From BD2-11 clade cluster bacterium bin43 (GTDB taxonomy: Bacteria; Gemmatimonadota; Gemmatimonadetes; Longimicrobiales; Gaopeijiaceae): a DNA stretch of 64,000 bases. Positions within the stretch are counted from its first letter, which is position 1. Each line of letters begins with the position of its first letter. Made by a program: the position numbers and the translations under genes. Below are positions 53,444-62,036 of the stretch, piece after piece. Below the pieces are notes generated by a model. It saw nothing but the letters and a program-made list of their open reading frames with translations. It was not told the DNA's origin and made no database searches. The stretch is from assembly GCA_002238605.1 (NCBI GenBank), contig MPMR01000005.1, forward strand, positions 179,554 through 243,553, written 5' to 3'.

Positions 53444-56253
53444 TGCCCAGCGCGACCATCGACCGGCTTATCGTCAATTCCCCGTACGATGAACCGGCCA
53501 GATATTGGCGCTACGATCGCGCCACGCGCCTGTTCAATCTTGAAGAGGGCCGCAGGCCTGCTGGGTACGTGGTGGCGTCTGGCGACGCCGCTGGGTTCGA
53601 CGATCCCGGCGTGTTCCGCGAAATTGCGCTCGTCAACCGGATTCGAGAGCGGGTCAAGACGTGGCGTGCCAAAGGCTATCCCGGCATGACGGGGATCACC
53701 AAGCGATTGCTGGAGCACTGGTACGATCCCGAGGAGTTCGAGAGCCGCAGGTTTTTCTTCTGTCAGCTTGAGGCGGCCGAGACGCTCATCTGGCTGGCCG
53801 AGGCCCCCTCGAGCGAGCGGGTGGGGATCGACATCCCGTCCGACGGCGGCGCGCTCAAGCGCCTCTGCGCCAAGATGGCTACCGGATCGGGCAAGACCGT
53901 GGTCATGGCCATGGTCATCGCTTGGCACGTTCTCAACAAGGTCGCGAACCCCCGCGATGTCCGGTTCTCGAAGAACATCCTTGTGGTAGCCCCCGGCCTT
54001 ACCGTGCGGAGTCGCTTGGCCGTTCTCAATCCTTCCCACCCCGAGAACTACTACGAGGAGTTCCGCGTCGTGCCTCCGGCGCTGCGGGACAAGCTGCGCC
54101 GCGGAAAGGTCGTTATCCGCAACTGGCACGCGCTCAACTGGGAGACGGAGGAGCGGATCACCAAGAAGCGGGGCGTCAACAAGCGCGGCCCCAAGAGCGA
54201 TGCCGCTTATGTCAGGGACGTGCTCGGCGAGATGGCGAGCGCACGGAACCTGCTAGTCATCAACGACGAGGCACATCACGCGTGGCGGGTTCCGGCAGGC
54301 GGCAAGGTAAAGGGGGTCCTGAAGAGAACCGTCGAGGAAGCGACCAAGTGGGTTGGCGGGTTGGACCGCATCCACGGGGTGCGGGGCATTCTCGCCTGCT
54401 ACGACTTCTCCGCGACGCCGTTCGTGCCATCGGGCAGGCGAAGCTCCGAAGAAGCGTTGTTCGGATGGATCGTGAGCGACTTCGGCTTGAACGACGCAAT
54501 CGAGTCGGGCCTCGTGAAGACGCCGAGGGTGGTGATCCGCGACGATGCGGTGCCGGACGCCAAGACCTACAAGTCGCGTCTCTACCACATCTACCAGGAT
54601 CCCGAGGTCAAGGACGACCTGAACCGCCGGGCCAAGGCCGAGGAACCGTTGCCGGACTTGGTGACGAACGGCTACTACCTGCTCGGCTACGACTGGCGGG
54701 AGACCGCCAAGGACTGGACTGAGAAGGGTGCCGCCACGCCCCCGGTGATGATCACCGTCGCCAACCGAACCGAGACGGCCGCCCGGATCAAGCACGCGTT
54801 CGACCGCAAGCGGGTCCGAATCGACGAGCTATGCGACCCGGAGCGGACACTGCATATCGACTCGAAGGTTCTGGCGGCGGCTGAGGCGTCTGAGGAACCG
54901 ATCGCCAGAATCGGGACCGAAGACGCGAGGACCCCTGCGTCCAACGGCGGCGGTCGCAAGTTCACCAGAAAACAACGGGCCGAACTGTTACGTCGGCAGG
55001 TGGACACCGTGGGCCGCCTGGGACATCCGGGCGAGCGAATTCAGAACGTCATTTCGGTCGGGATGCTGTCGGAAGGTTGGGACGCCAAGACCGTGACCCA
55101 CATCATGGGTCTCCGGGCGTTCACCAGCCAGCTTCTTTGCGAGCAGGTGGTGGGACGCGGTCTTCGCCGCACGTCGTATGACGTGAACCCCGAGACCGGC
55201 CTGTTTGAGGCGGAACACGTCAACGTCTTCGGCGTGCCTTTCACCTTCCTGCCCCACGAGAGCCGGGAGGACGGCCCTCCACCTCCGCAGAAACCCAAGA
55301 CCGCCATTGAGCCGGTCGCGGACAGAGAAGCGGACTTCTCGATCTCCTGGCCCAACGTCGTGCGCGTCGATCACGCCTACCGCCCGCGACTTTCGCTTGA
55401 TATGGACCAGGTGGAGCCGCTGTACCTCGATGCGGCCCAGACGGCGCAGCTTGCAGAACTCGCGCCGACCATCGACGGCAAGCCGGACACCACCAAGATC
55501 GACTCTATAAGCCTGGAAGGCCTCGCCCGCGAATTTCGCACCCAGAAGATCGTCTTCGAGACAGCACGGGACGTGTACGACCAGATGGGGGCGAACTGGC
55601 CGGGGGGCCAGATGTTCCTGCTCGCGCAACTCGTCCGGCTCGTCGAACGGTTCATGCGATCCGGCAGGATCGTCGTCACTCCGGAACCTTTCGCTGCCGC
55701 CGATCTCAAGCGGCGGCTGGTCGTCACGCTGAACATGACCAAGGTGGTGCAGCACATCTGGGAAGCCATCCGACACGAGAATGCCGCGAGGATCGAGCCG
55801 ATCTTCGACCGTGACCAGCCGATCCGCGCCACCGGAGACATGCGCACTTGGTTTACCGGGAAGCCGTGCGGACCCGCAGCCCGCAGCCATATCAACTTCT
55901 GCGTCTTTGACGGCACTTGGGAGGCGTCGGACGCCTTCGCGCTGGACCACGCCCCGGAGGTGGCCGCGTGGGTGAAGAACGACCATCTCGGCTTCGAGGT
56001 GTTCTACGTCCATCGGGGCGTGGTGCGGAAGTACCGTCCAGATTTTCTGATCCGGCTCAAGTCGGGCGACATGCTGGTACTGGAAACGAAGGGCCGGGAC
56101 AGCGACCAAGACAGGACCAAGCGCAAGTACCTCGCCGAATGGGCTGAAGCCGTCAACGCCCATGGCGGATTCGGACGCTGGCGTTGGGATGTCGCCCTGA
56201 ATCCCGGCGAAATCCACGGCATCCTCGCACGCCACTCTCGGGCTGACTCCTGA
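53443..56253 (+). CDS. res: Type III restriction helicase-nuclease subunit (Res)
   Basis: The 936-residue protein is a superfamily II helicase with Walker A KMATGSGKTVVMAMV, DEAH motif LLVINDEAHHAWR, motif III DFSATPFVPSG and motif VI CEQVVGRGLRRTSYD. The C-terminal ~150 residues carry a PD-(D/E)xK nuclease with RPDFLIRLKSGDMLVLETKG, in which Asp, Glu and Lys are in the right order. It moves along DNA after site recognition by Mod and cuts when two sites meet. The start shares one base with the hepT stop. Length is typical for type III Res. Confidence 0.95.
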   Translation: MPSATIDRLIVNSPYDEPARYWRYDRATRLFNLEEGRRPAGYVVASGDAAGFDDPGVFREIALVNRIRERVKTWRAKGYPGMTGITKRLLEHWYDPEEFESRRFFFCQLEAAETLIWLAEAPSSERVGIDIPSDGGALKRLCAKMATGSGKTVVMAMVIAWHVLNKVANPRDVRFSKNILVVAPGLTVRSRLAVLNPSHPENYYEEFRVVPPALRDKLRRGKVVIRNWHALNWETEERITKKRGVNKRGPKSDAAYVRDVLGEMASARNLLVINDEAHHAWRVPAGGKVKGVLKRTVEEATKWVGGLDRIHGVRGILACYDFSATPFVPSGRRSSEEALFGWIVSDFGLNDAIESGLVKTPRVVIRDDAVPDAKTYKSRLYHIYQDPEVKDDLNRRAKAEEPLPDLVTNGYYLLGYDWRETAKDWTEKGAATPPVMITVANRTETAARIKHAFDRKRVRIDELCDPERTLHIDSKVLAAAEASEEPIARIGTEDARTPASNGGGRKFTRKQRAELLRRQVDTVGRLGHPGERIQNVISVGMLSEGWDAKTVTHIMGLRAFTSQLLCEQVVGRGLRRTSYDVNPETGLFEAEHVNVFGVPFTFLPHESREDGPPPPQKPKTAIEPVADREADFSISWPNVVRVDHAYRPRLSLDMDQVEPLYLDAAQTAQLAELAPTIDGKPDTTKIDSISLEGLAREFRTQKIVFETARDVYDQMGANWPGGQMFLLAQLVRLVERFMRSGRIVVTPEPFAAADLKRRLVVTLNMTKVVQHIWEAIRHENAARIEPIFDRDQPIRATGDMRTWFTGKPCGPAARSHINFCVFDGTWEASDAFALDHAPEVAAWVKNDHLGFEVFYVHRGVVRKYRPDFLIRLKSGDMLVLETKGRDSDQDRTKRKYLAEWAEAVNAHGGFGRWRWDVALNPGEIHGILARHSRADS

Positions 56254-56748
56254 CGCACCCCGGCAGACTCCCACGCGGGTCCGCTTTCCGAGTCGATCCG
56301 CAACCGCCCGTCCCTGCGGATTCGGAACATCCTTGATCCTCAAGGTCTCGGTGTTTCCGACAGCCCGTGGACACCCAAAGCAAGGCGGTGCTTTCAGAGG
56401 ATGCGGGGGTGGGATCGTTCGCCGCACTGGTCTTCGTCCGACCGCCAGCCGGGCCTCGCGAGGTGCGTCTGAACGGGTTCCCCGGAGCGCTCGCGGAGGT
56501 GACCCGCAACCGATTCGGCGGCGGCCGGTGCGGGGGTCCCAGGGATTCCATCTCGACCGGCTTGGGGTGATGTGAGGCCCGTGATGCTGAGCCGATATGC
56601 AACGCGATCCGGTCGTCGTAACAGCTTGGCCCGTTGACAGATGCGTGGATTGTAACAAGTATGCGGGCAGTGAGCGTGGTGGCTTTTGTCGAAAGGGTAG
56701 TAGCCTCGATGCTATGGAGATTGTCCACAACCAGTCGAGGGCGCAGAA
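56254..56748. other. 495-bp non-coding spacer after res
   Basis: No credible gene. It contains the left copy of a ~90-bp diverged repeat and, towards the right end, AT-richer DNA that leads into the PIN-like gene. The promoter of that gene is probably within the last 150 bp. Confidence 0.5.
56413..56501 (+). repeat. Diverged direct repeat, left copy
   Basis: The copy runs from gatcgttcgccgcactgg to gcgctcgcggaggtg and is matched at 58551-58640 (~75% identity judged by eye). Both copies can be read in one frame as IVRRTGLRPT then SRA, which may point to the relics of a repeated gene end. The two copies bracket the PIN-like gene. Confidence 0.6.
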
Positions 56749-57909
56749 ATGGCAAGACGGCACAGTACGAATGACGCCTACCACCCTCACTCAAATGCCG
56801 GTCGCGATCGAAGCGATGTGGATTACAACTGGCCCACAACGCTCCGCGTGCCGTCGGATGGCCCGAAGCTAGTCTACCTCGATCTCAATCACTGGGTGTC
56901 GCTTGCGAAGGCTTTGTCTGGACATGGAGATGGGGAGCGCTACGGCTCCATTCTCGCCGCCTGCCAAACCGCTGCGGAGGAGCAGTATGCTGTGTTTCCG
57001 ATTTCGGACTCCATCTACATGGAGATCGCGAAGATCGGGCAGTACCGTCAGCGCTGCGACCTTCGACGAGTGATTGAGCGGCTCTCAGGGTACGTCGCAG
57101 TTCCTGCCCGATCAGTTATTTCAAGGCACGAGATCGAAACTCTGCTCGACTCGCTGGTTGGCCCTAGTCCTCGATCAATCATCTCGATGGATTATTTGGG
57201 GTGTGGCGTGAATTGGGCCTTGGGGTTGATTGGCTTTAGGGTGATGTCTCCAGAGGGGCGCGATGTGACGGAGGAAACGCGCGCGTCGCATCCCCATGGG
57301 CCAGCGGCTTTTGACGCACTGTTTGCCGACGCGGAGTTGCGGCTGAGCCGAAAAGCCATCGATGGCTTTGCTCCTGGTGATGAAGCCGAGCTTGAAGCCA
57401 GCAGATACGATCGGTTGGTTCTATTTCGAGTCGCTGAAGCTAGGGCCATCCAGGAAGTTGAGCAGGTCGAGAGGTTCAACGACGATTCAAGATGGCGACG
57501 GGGCCGGATCCGCGATGTGGTCGCCGCGCGAGAGCTGCTGATCGAGATTAACAACCCTCTTTGGGAGGGCTTCGCAGCCCGCAGTGCACACCTGCCCGCA
57601 TCTGCCCCTCCTGCCTCGGGTTTCCTTGAGACGGTGTTCCGGGAACGGGCGCACGCCCGCCGCGCCTTCGACTCCATGCCAAGCTTCGATGTGTCGGTGA
57701 GTATGAAGACATCGTATCACCGCGATTCAAACCATCGGTGGACGCCCAACGACATCCACGACATCGACGCGTTGAGCTCTACTCTCCCGTACTGCGACAT
57801 CGTGGTGACGGACAAAGCAGTGACATCCCATGTCGAGCGAACCGGCCTTGCGGACCGTCTGAATACGATTGTGTTATCACGCTTGTGCGATTTGATCGGG
57901 CATCTCTAG
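56749..57909 (+). CDS. PIN-like nuclease domain protein of lower GC content
   Basis: The 386-residue product starts at ATG 56749 with GAGGG eight bases upstream. It has a PIN-type pattern: LVYLDLNHWVSLA with Asp45 at the N-terminal core and NDIHDIDALSS with acidic residues 335, 338 and 340 plus CDIVVTDKA (D350, D355) at the C-terminal core, as in single-domain PIN RNases. The middle ~250 residues are helical and unrecognised. The gene has visibly more A and T than its neighbours and different codon use, a sign of recent acquisition. I infer an RNase-type effector or toxin; no partner antitoxin is next to it. The family name cannot be given. Confidence 0.6.
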   Translation: MARRHSTNDAYHPHSNAGRDRSDVDYNWPTTLRVPSDGPKLVYLDLNHWVSLAKALSGHGDGERYGSILAACQTAAEEQYAVFPISDSIYMEIAKIGQYRQRCDLRRVIERLSGYVAVPARSVISRHEIETLLDSLVGPSPRSIISMDYLGCGVNWALGLIGFRVMSPEGRDVTEETRASHPHGPAAFDALFADAELRLSRKAIDGFAPGDEAELEASRYDRLVLFRVAEARAIQEVEQVERFNDDSRWRRGRIRDVVAARELLIEINNPLWEGFAARSAHLPASAPPASGFLETVFRERAHARRAFDSMPSFDVSVSMKTSYHRDSNHRWTPNDIHDIDALSSTLPYCDIVVTDKAVTSHVERTGLADRLNTIVLSRLCDLIGHL

Positions 57910-58550
57910 AGGTCGATCAACCGACCGAAGCCTACTTCGGGTCCTTTGCGCTCAGCGTCCGCATGCGATCCCTCCGACTGGATGCTACCTAACTCTTGGC
58001 CATTTTGGCCGACCCGCGCAAGCCGGACGGCAATCGCCAAACGGGGGTAGATGGGAGTGGCGGTGGGGGCGTTCGGACCAGCCGCTGGCGTTGGCATCCT
58101 TCGGCTTCCCGACGTTATTGGACCTCCTCGACGTTATTGGACAATCGGCGATCTTTCACGGGTTGACTCGCGTGCGAGCGGCTCTTCACCGTTCGGACAT
58201 GGAGACGCCGAAACACCAGTTCAACGCGCGGGTCTGCGCATCCCCCGTGGACACCTCCGCACCGTCCCCGAGGGCATTCTTGGTGAAGCCACCGATATGG
58301 ACCGTAGGCACGGTCCCGCCCCCGGAAGCTCGTGAGATTGGCGCGGATCAACGTCGGCAGCTTTCGCCCCCGATGGCTGGGTTGAAACCATCTGCCTATG
58401 GTGTCCGTAATACGTTACCCTTCGGGTTGCCGGAACGTGGAGGACAGCCCGAGCGAACGAGTCGAAGAACCGGAGGAGTCGCAAGTAGTCAGGTTGATCC
58501 ACCCCGAGGCGGAACCGTTGCCCGTGTCCAGCGACATGGGCGCTTGCGGA

Positions 58551-58640
58551 ATCGTTCGCCGTACCGGCCTCCGTCCGACCTTCAGCCGCGCTTGAGCCAT
58601 GCCCGCTTGAACGGGTGCCAGGGAGCGCTCGCGGAGGTGC
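58551..58640 (+). repeat. Diverged direct repeat, right copy
   Basis: This copy matches 56413-56501 from aatcgttcgccgtaccgg through gcgctcgcggaggtg, with one gap. It lies 640 bp beyond the PIN-like gene. Confidence 0.6.
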
Positions 58641-58731
58641 TCTTGCACGGCGTCGGCTGCTGCGGTCGCCGGGTCCCGGACGCGGCGCCCACGGGGGTGT
58701 TTGACGCGGCTAAGGTCGTTCAGCCAGCCTA

Positions 58732-58840
58732 CCCCTTGTCATACAATGGGGCTGGCGAGGGGTGGCCACCGCCCCCCCTTCGATCCCCCCGCTCTTCGCG
58801 CTCCCGTGGAGGTCGCGGACGGGGGCTCCGCCCCCCTTCC
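58732..58840 (+). other. Possible oriT region of the first mobilisation module
   Basis: A near-perfect hairpin CCCCTTGT-cat-ACAATGGGG (58732-58751), CCAGCC...GGCTGG arms around it, and a GGGGGC-TCC-GCCCCC stem at 58821-58835 lie immediately upstream of mobC. Origins of transfer usually sit there. No conserved nic sequence was identified. Confidence 0.35.
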
Positions 58841-58859
58841 CCCGTGCCGGTGCGGCGTG

Positions 58860-59201
58860 ATGCCTGAGCGCCGCACCGCCGTCGTCACCGCCCGCGTGTC
58901 GGCGACCGAGTCCGCCGACTGGCGCGCCAAGGCGAAGGCCGCCGGCGTACCCCTGTCGGCGCTGATCCGCCGGGCCATGGCCCGCACGCGGACGTGGACC
59001 GCCCGCGCGGCCGAAGTCGAACGCGAGCGCACGCGGCAGGTCTCGCGCATCGGGAACAACCTCAACCAGATCGCGCGGTGGGCCAATCGCCACAAGGGGG
59101 CGGCGGAGGCCATCGAGGTCCTCGCCCGCCTCGTCGCCATCGAGCGGGCGCTTACGGCGCTGGCCCACTTCGAGAGCACGGACCCCGACGATGCACATTA
59201 A
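58860..59201 (+). CDS. mobC: MobC-like relaxosome accessory protein
   Basis: The 113-residue protein has a ribbon-helix-helix-like N-terminus (RTAVVTARVSATESADW) and the family hallmark RIGNNLNQIARWANRHKG. MobC/MbeC proteins bind oriT and help the relaxase to open DNA. I chose the ATG at 58860 because the open frame upstream is GC-driven and lacks homology. Its 3' end overlaps mobA by 11 bases, typical of mob operons. Confidence 0.85.
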   Translation: MPERRTAVVTARVSATESADWRAKAKAAGVPLSALIRRAMARTRTWTARAAEVERERTRQVSRIGNNLNQIARWANRHKGAAEAIEVLARLVAIERALTALAHFESTDPDDAH

Positions 59202-60762
59202 GTTTCTGGCGCACGGGACCGGGTCGGCGCGCGCCGCGGCCAAATACCTCCTCGGGGAGCAGGACGCGGCCGGGAAGCCGCGCGAGGGCGTCGAGGTGCT
59301 GCGGGGCAACCCGGACATGGTGGCCTCCGTGGCCGACTCGCTGGAGTTCGAGCACAGGTACACGTCCGGCGTGATCGCATGGGCGCCGGACGACCATCCC
59401 ACCGACAAACAGATCGAGCGCGTCCTCGACGACTTCGAGAAGACGGCCTGGGCGGGGCTCGAAGCCGACCGCTACGCATGGGCTGCCGTGCTGCACCGGG
59501 AAGAGGGCGGCGGCGCCCATGTCCACGTCCTCGCGGCCCGGTGCGACCTGGAGACCGGCCGGAGCCTCAACATTGCCCCTCCGGGCTGGCAGCGGACGTT
59601 CGATCCGCTCCGGGACGCCTTCAACCACGAGCACGGCTGGGGCCGGCCGGACGATCCGGCCAGGGCCAGAGTGCAGCAGCCCGGACACCGCGCCTACATC
59701 GAGGCGGCGCAACTGCGAACAGGGCTCCGGCTCGAAGCGTCCCCCCGCGACCTGATCCGGGACTACCTGATCCAGCGTGTCGAGCACGGCATGGTGCGCG
59801 GCCGCCGCGATGTCGCCGCCGCGCTGCGGGAGGCTGGCCTCGAAGTGCCGCGCCAAGGCAAGGACTATCTCACCGCGCTGGATCCCGAGACCGGGGACCG
59901 GTGGCGGCTGAAAGGAGAACTGTACGCATTTGACTTCGCCCGCGAACGATTTGAGCGACCGGCCGCGGAGACGGCTGGAGAGCGAGCGCAGGGAGATCGA
60001 GGAGTTGACCGCGAGCGAGCTGAGGCGGCTCGGCGAGAACTCGCGGCGCGTCGCGAGGAACGCGCTCGGTACAATCGAGCACGATACGGAGGAGGCGACC
60101 GGGCGGGTGCGCGAGTTGTTGATGAAGGCGTGGCTCAGGCCTTTGATCGTCGGCCTGAGCCTTTGGATCGGTTTCTTCGGCGGAAGCTGGGCGACGATGC
60201 GCTGGTTGGCGGGGAGCATTCAGGACCGGATCGAGACGCTCGCCGAACTGGACTACGACATCCAAGACGCGCGACAGACGCTCGCCCAACTGGAGGCGGA
60301 CACCTGGGGGATCGCGCTGCTGGAGATCGAGGGGGAACGATACGTGGTGCTGCCATTCGGGACACTGGCGGACCCGGGCTGGGAAGTGCGCGACCGCCCA
60401 GCCGTGAGGCTGTCGAACAGGTGAAGGAGTTGTATGACCGCTTTAGAGGAGCAATTGACGAGGGCCTTGCGGAGACTGTCCGCGCAGTACGCGCAGGAAC
60501 AGCGGCGGCACTCCGGGCAGATCGAAGCCTTGCAAGAGTACGTCGAAGTCTTGCGAGAGTACGTCGAAGCCTTGAGGCAGCACGCCGAGCGGCAGAGCGG
60601 GGAGAACGAGGTCTTGCAGCAGCAAGTCGAGCGGCTCGACGGGCAAGTGACACGCTTGGCCGAGTATTATGGGACATCCACCGCCGCGAGGCCGCGCGGT
60701 CGCGGCTGGTGATACGGCCGCCGACGCCCGGTCCGGACCGCGATGCGGGGCCGAGCCGCTGA
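59191..60762 (+). CDS. mobA: ColE1-type (MbeA-like) mobilisation relaxase
   Basis: The 523-residue protein begins MHIKFLAHGTGSARAAAKYL and contains a relaxase HxH site in GGAHVHVLAARCDLETG. This is followed by SLNIAPPGWQRTFDPLRDAFN, the pattern of the MbeA/MobA branch that uses a His-Glu-Asn motif rather than a three-His site. The relaxase nicks oriT and pilots the strand in conjugation. The C-terminal half is arginine-rich and overlaps two other genes in other frames (mobB, mobD), exactly as in ColE1-like plasmids. It lies between the defence cargo and the integrase of an integrative mobilisable element. The transfer pore must come from another element. Confidence 0.87.
   Translation: MHIKFLAHGTGSARAAAKYLLGEQDAAGKPREGVEVLRGNPDMVASVADSLEFEHRYTSGVIAWAPDDHPTDKQIERVLDDFEKTAWAGLEADRYAWAAVLHREEGGGAHVHVLAARCDLETGRSLNIAPPGWQRTFDPLRDAFNHEHGWGRPDDPARARVQQPGHRAYIEAAQLRTGLRLEASPRDLIRDYLIQRVEHGMVRGRRDVAAALREAGLEVPRQGKDYLTALDPETGDRWRLKGELYAFDFARERFERPAAETAGERAQGDRGVDRERAEAARRELAARREERARYNRARYGGGDRAGARVVDEGVAQAFDRRPEPLDRFLRRKLGDDALVGGEHSGPDRDARRTGLRHPRRATDARPTGGGHLGDRAAGDRGGTIRGAAIRDTGGPGLGSARPPSREAVEQVKELYDRFRGAIDEGLAETVRAVRAGTAAALRADRSLARVRRSLARVRRSLEAARRAAERGERGLAAASRAARRASDTLGRVLWDIHRREAARSRLVIRPPTPGPDRDAGPSR
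59930..60424 (+). CDS. mobB: MobB-like membrane protein nested in mobA
   Basis: The 164-residue product starts at a TTG (59930) after AAAGGAG and lies entirely inside mobA in another frame. A coiled-coil segment rich in Glu/Arg (residues 13-60) is followed by a membrane segment (LRPLIVGLSLWIGFFGGSW). A C-terminal part follows, with WGIALLEIEGERYVVLPFG, a stretch found in MobB/MbeB proteins of ColE1-type plasmids. MobB is thought to place the relaxosome at the membrane or stabilise relaxase activity. Codon bias in this frame is held despite the overlap, which supports the gene. Confidence 0.78.
   Translation: MTSPANDLSDRPRRRLESERREIEELTASELRRLGENSRRVARNALGTIEHDTEEATGRVRELLMKAWLRPLIVGLSLWIGFFGGSWATMRWLAGSIQDRIETLAELDYDIQDARQTLAQLEADTWGIALLEIEGERYVVLPFGTLADPGWEVRDRPAVRLSNR
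60434..60712 (+). CDS. mobD: MbeD/MobD-like coiled-coil protein nested in mobA
   Basis: The 92-residue product starts at ATG 60434 after GAAGGAG, 9 bases beyond the mobB stop and still within mobA in a different frame. It reads as a coiled coil with three near-repeats (GQIEALQEYVEVLREYVEAL), like MbeD, an entry-exclusion-type or accessory protein of ColE1. The order mobC-mobA with mobB and mobD nested is the ColE1 gene order. Confidence 0.75.
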   Translation: MTALEEQLTRALRRLSAQYAQEQRRHSGQIEALQEYVEVLREYVEALRQHAERQSGENEVLQQQVERLDGQVTRLAEYYGTSTAARPRGRGW

Positions 60763-60864
60763 TGGCCTCCGTCGCCACCGGAAGCCCGTCGGTCTGGCGC
60801 GCGCGAACGCCCTCCGCGACCTTTGGGTCAGGCGGATCGTGCAGTCCATCATCGGAGGAATCGA

Positions 60865-62028
60865 ATGATGGCACGCACGAAACGGGACCGGCGCAGCTAC
60901 AGCGCCGGCGAGTGGGGCCGGAACCGGGTGAGGGTGTTCCCCGATCCGAAGACCGGTCTCTTCCAGATTGAGTGGCGGGAGAACGGACGCAGGCTCGCGC
61001 GGTCGCTCAAACACCGCGATTGGGCGCGCGCGAAGCGGCAGGCCGACGAGGCCGCCGCGGGCTTCGCGGTCCATGAGCCCAACGGCAAGGCCGAGGCCGA
61101 GCCCAAGCCGCTGACTCTGGGCACGCTCTTTGACATCTACGGTGAGGAGGTGACGCCCACGAAGGGCAAGGGCACGCAAGCGCGCGACCGGTACTCGACC
61201 GAGATGTTTCTCGGGTTCTTCGGACGGGACCGCGACCCGGCGACCCTCTCGCAGCGCGATTGGGACCGGTTCATCCGGGAGCGCCGCGCGGGCAGGGTCG
61301 GGGCGTCGGGCCGGCCGGTGCGCAACCGGACGATCGAATGGGACCTGACGTTCCTGATGGCCGTGCTCAACTGGGCCGCGAGGTCGAGGGACGACCAGGG
61401 CCGCCTGTTCCTCGACAGGAATCCGCTGAAGGGCCTCAGGAAGCCCACGGCGAAGAACCCCGCAAGGGTTCTCCTGACCGAGGACGAGTACAGGGCGATG
61501 CTCGGGGTTTCCCGGCAGGTCAACTGGCGATTCCACGTCGCCCTCGTGCTCGCGCACGAAACCGGTCACCGAATCGGTGCCATCCGCCAGCTGCGCTGGA
61601 GTGACATCGACTTCGAGGGCAGGGCGATCCGGTGGAGGGCCAAGCACGAGAAAACCGGCTACGAGCACGTCACGCCGATGACGGATGAGGCGGTTGCCGC
61701 CTTGGAGGAGGCGCGGCGCATGACCACCGGCACGGGAGACACTCCGGTGATGCCCGCCGGGACGGACCCTTCCCGGTGCATGGACAGTTCCTGGGCCTAC
61801 CAGTTCTGGTGCAGGGCGCAGAAGCGGGCGGGCTTGGAGCCCAAGCGCGGCAGGGGCTGGCACTCGCTCAGGCGAAAGTTCGCTTCCGACTTGATGGACC
61901 TTCCCCTCAAGGTCCTGTGCCAGCTTGGCGGCTGGAAGAACGCCCACACGGTTCTGCGCTGCTATCAGAGAGCCGACGAGGGACAACTCAGGGAGGCGCT
62001 GGAGAGCCGCCGCAGGGTTCAGGTCTGA
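60865..62028 (+). CDS. int: Tyrosine recombinase / integrase of the first element
   Basis: The 387-residue protein has an N-terminal arm-binding-like region (GAGEWGRNRVRVFPDPKTG-type), a core-binding domain and a catalytic domain. The catalytic Arg is in HETGHRIGAIRQLRW, the HxxR in WHSLRRKFASD, the second His/Trp in LGGWKNAHTVL and the nucleophile Tyr in RCYQRADEG. A GGAGG site precedes the ATG at 60865. The leader GGATCGTGCAGTCC upstream also occurs before the second integrase, and a third copy of the gene is nearly deleted at 48367. It should insert or excise the element at the att-like motifs that lie directly after its stop. Confidence 0.93.
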   Translation: MMARTKRDRRSYSAGEWGRNRVRVFPDPKTGLFQIEWRENGRRLARSLKHRDWARAKRQADEAAAGFAVHEPNGKAEAEPKPLTLGTLFDIYGEEVTPTKGKGTQARDRYSTEMFLGFFGRDRDPATLSQRDWDRFIRERRAGRVGASGRPVRNRTIEWDLTFLMAVLNWAARSRDDQGRLFLDRNPLKGLRKPTAKNPARVLLTEDEYRAMLGVSRQVNWRFHVALVLAHETGHRIGAIRQLRWSDIDFEGRAIRWRAKHEKTGYEHVTPMTDEAVAALEEARRMTTGTGDTPVMPAGTDPSRCMDSSWAYQFWCRAQKRAGLEPKRGRGWHSLRRKFASDLMDLPLKVLCQLGGWKNAHTVLRCYQRADEGQLREALESRRRVQV

Positions 62029-62036
62029 GAATCCCG

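Larger units (their letters stand above)
57910..58859. other. 950-bp spacer before the mobilisation genes
   Basis: Open frames here look like composition artefacts. The spacer contains two copies of cgacgttattggac (58111 and 58130), the right copy of the ~90-bp repeat (58551-58640), and hairpins near 58732 and 58821 that may belong to an origin of transfer. Confidence 0.5.

Noticed and set aside
58091..58867. Plus-strand open frame of 258 codons
   Set aside because: Proline/arginine-rich with no signal or domain, and it covers the repeat copy and hairpins before mobC; treated as non-coding.
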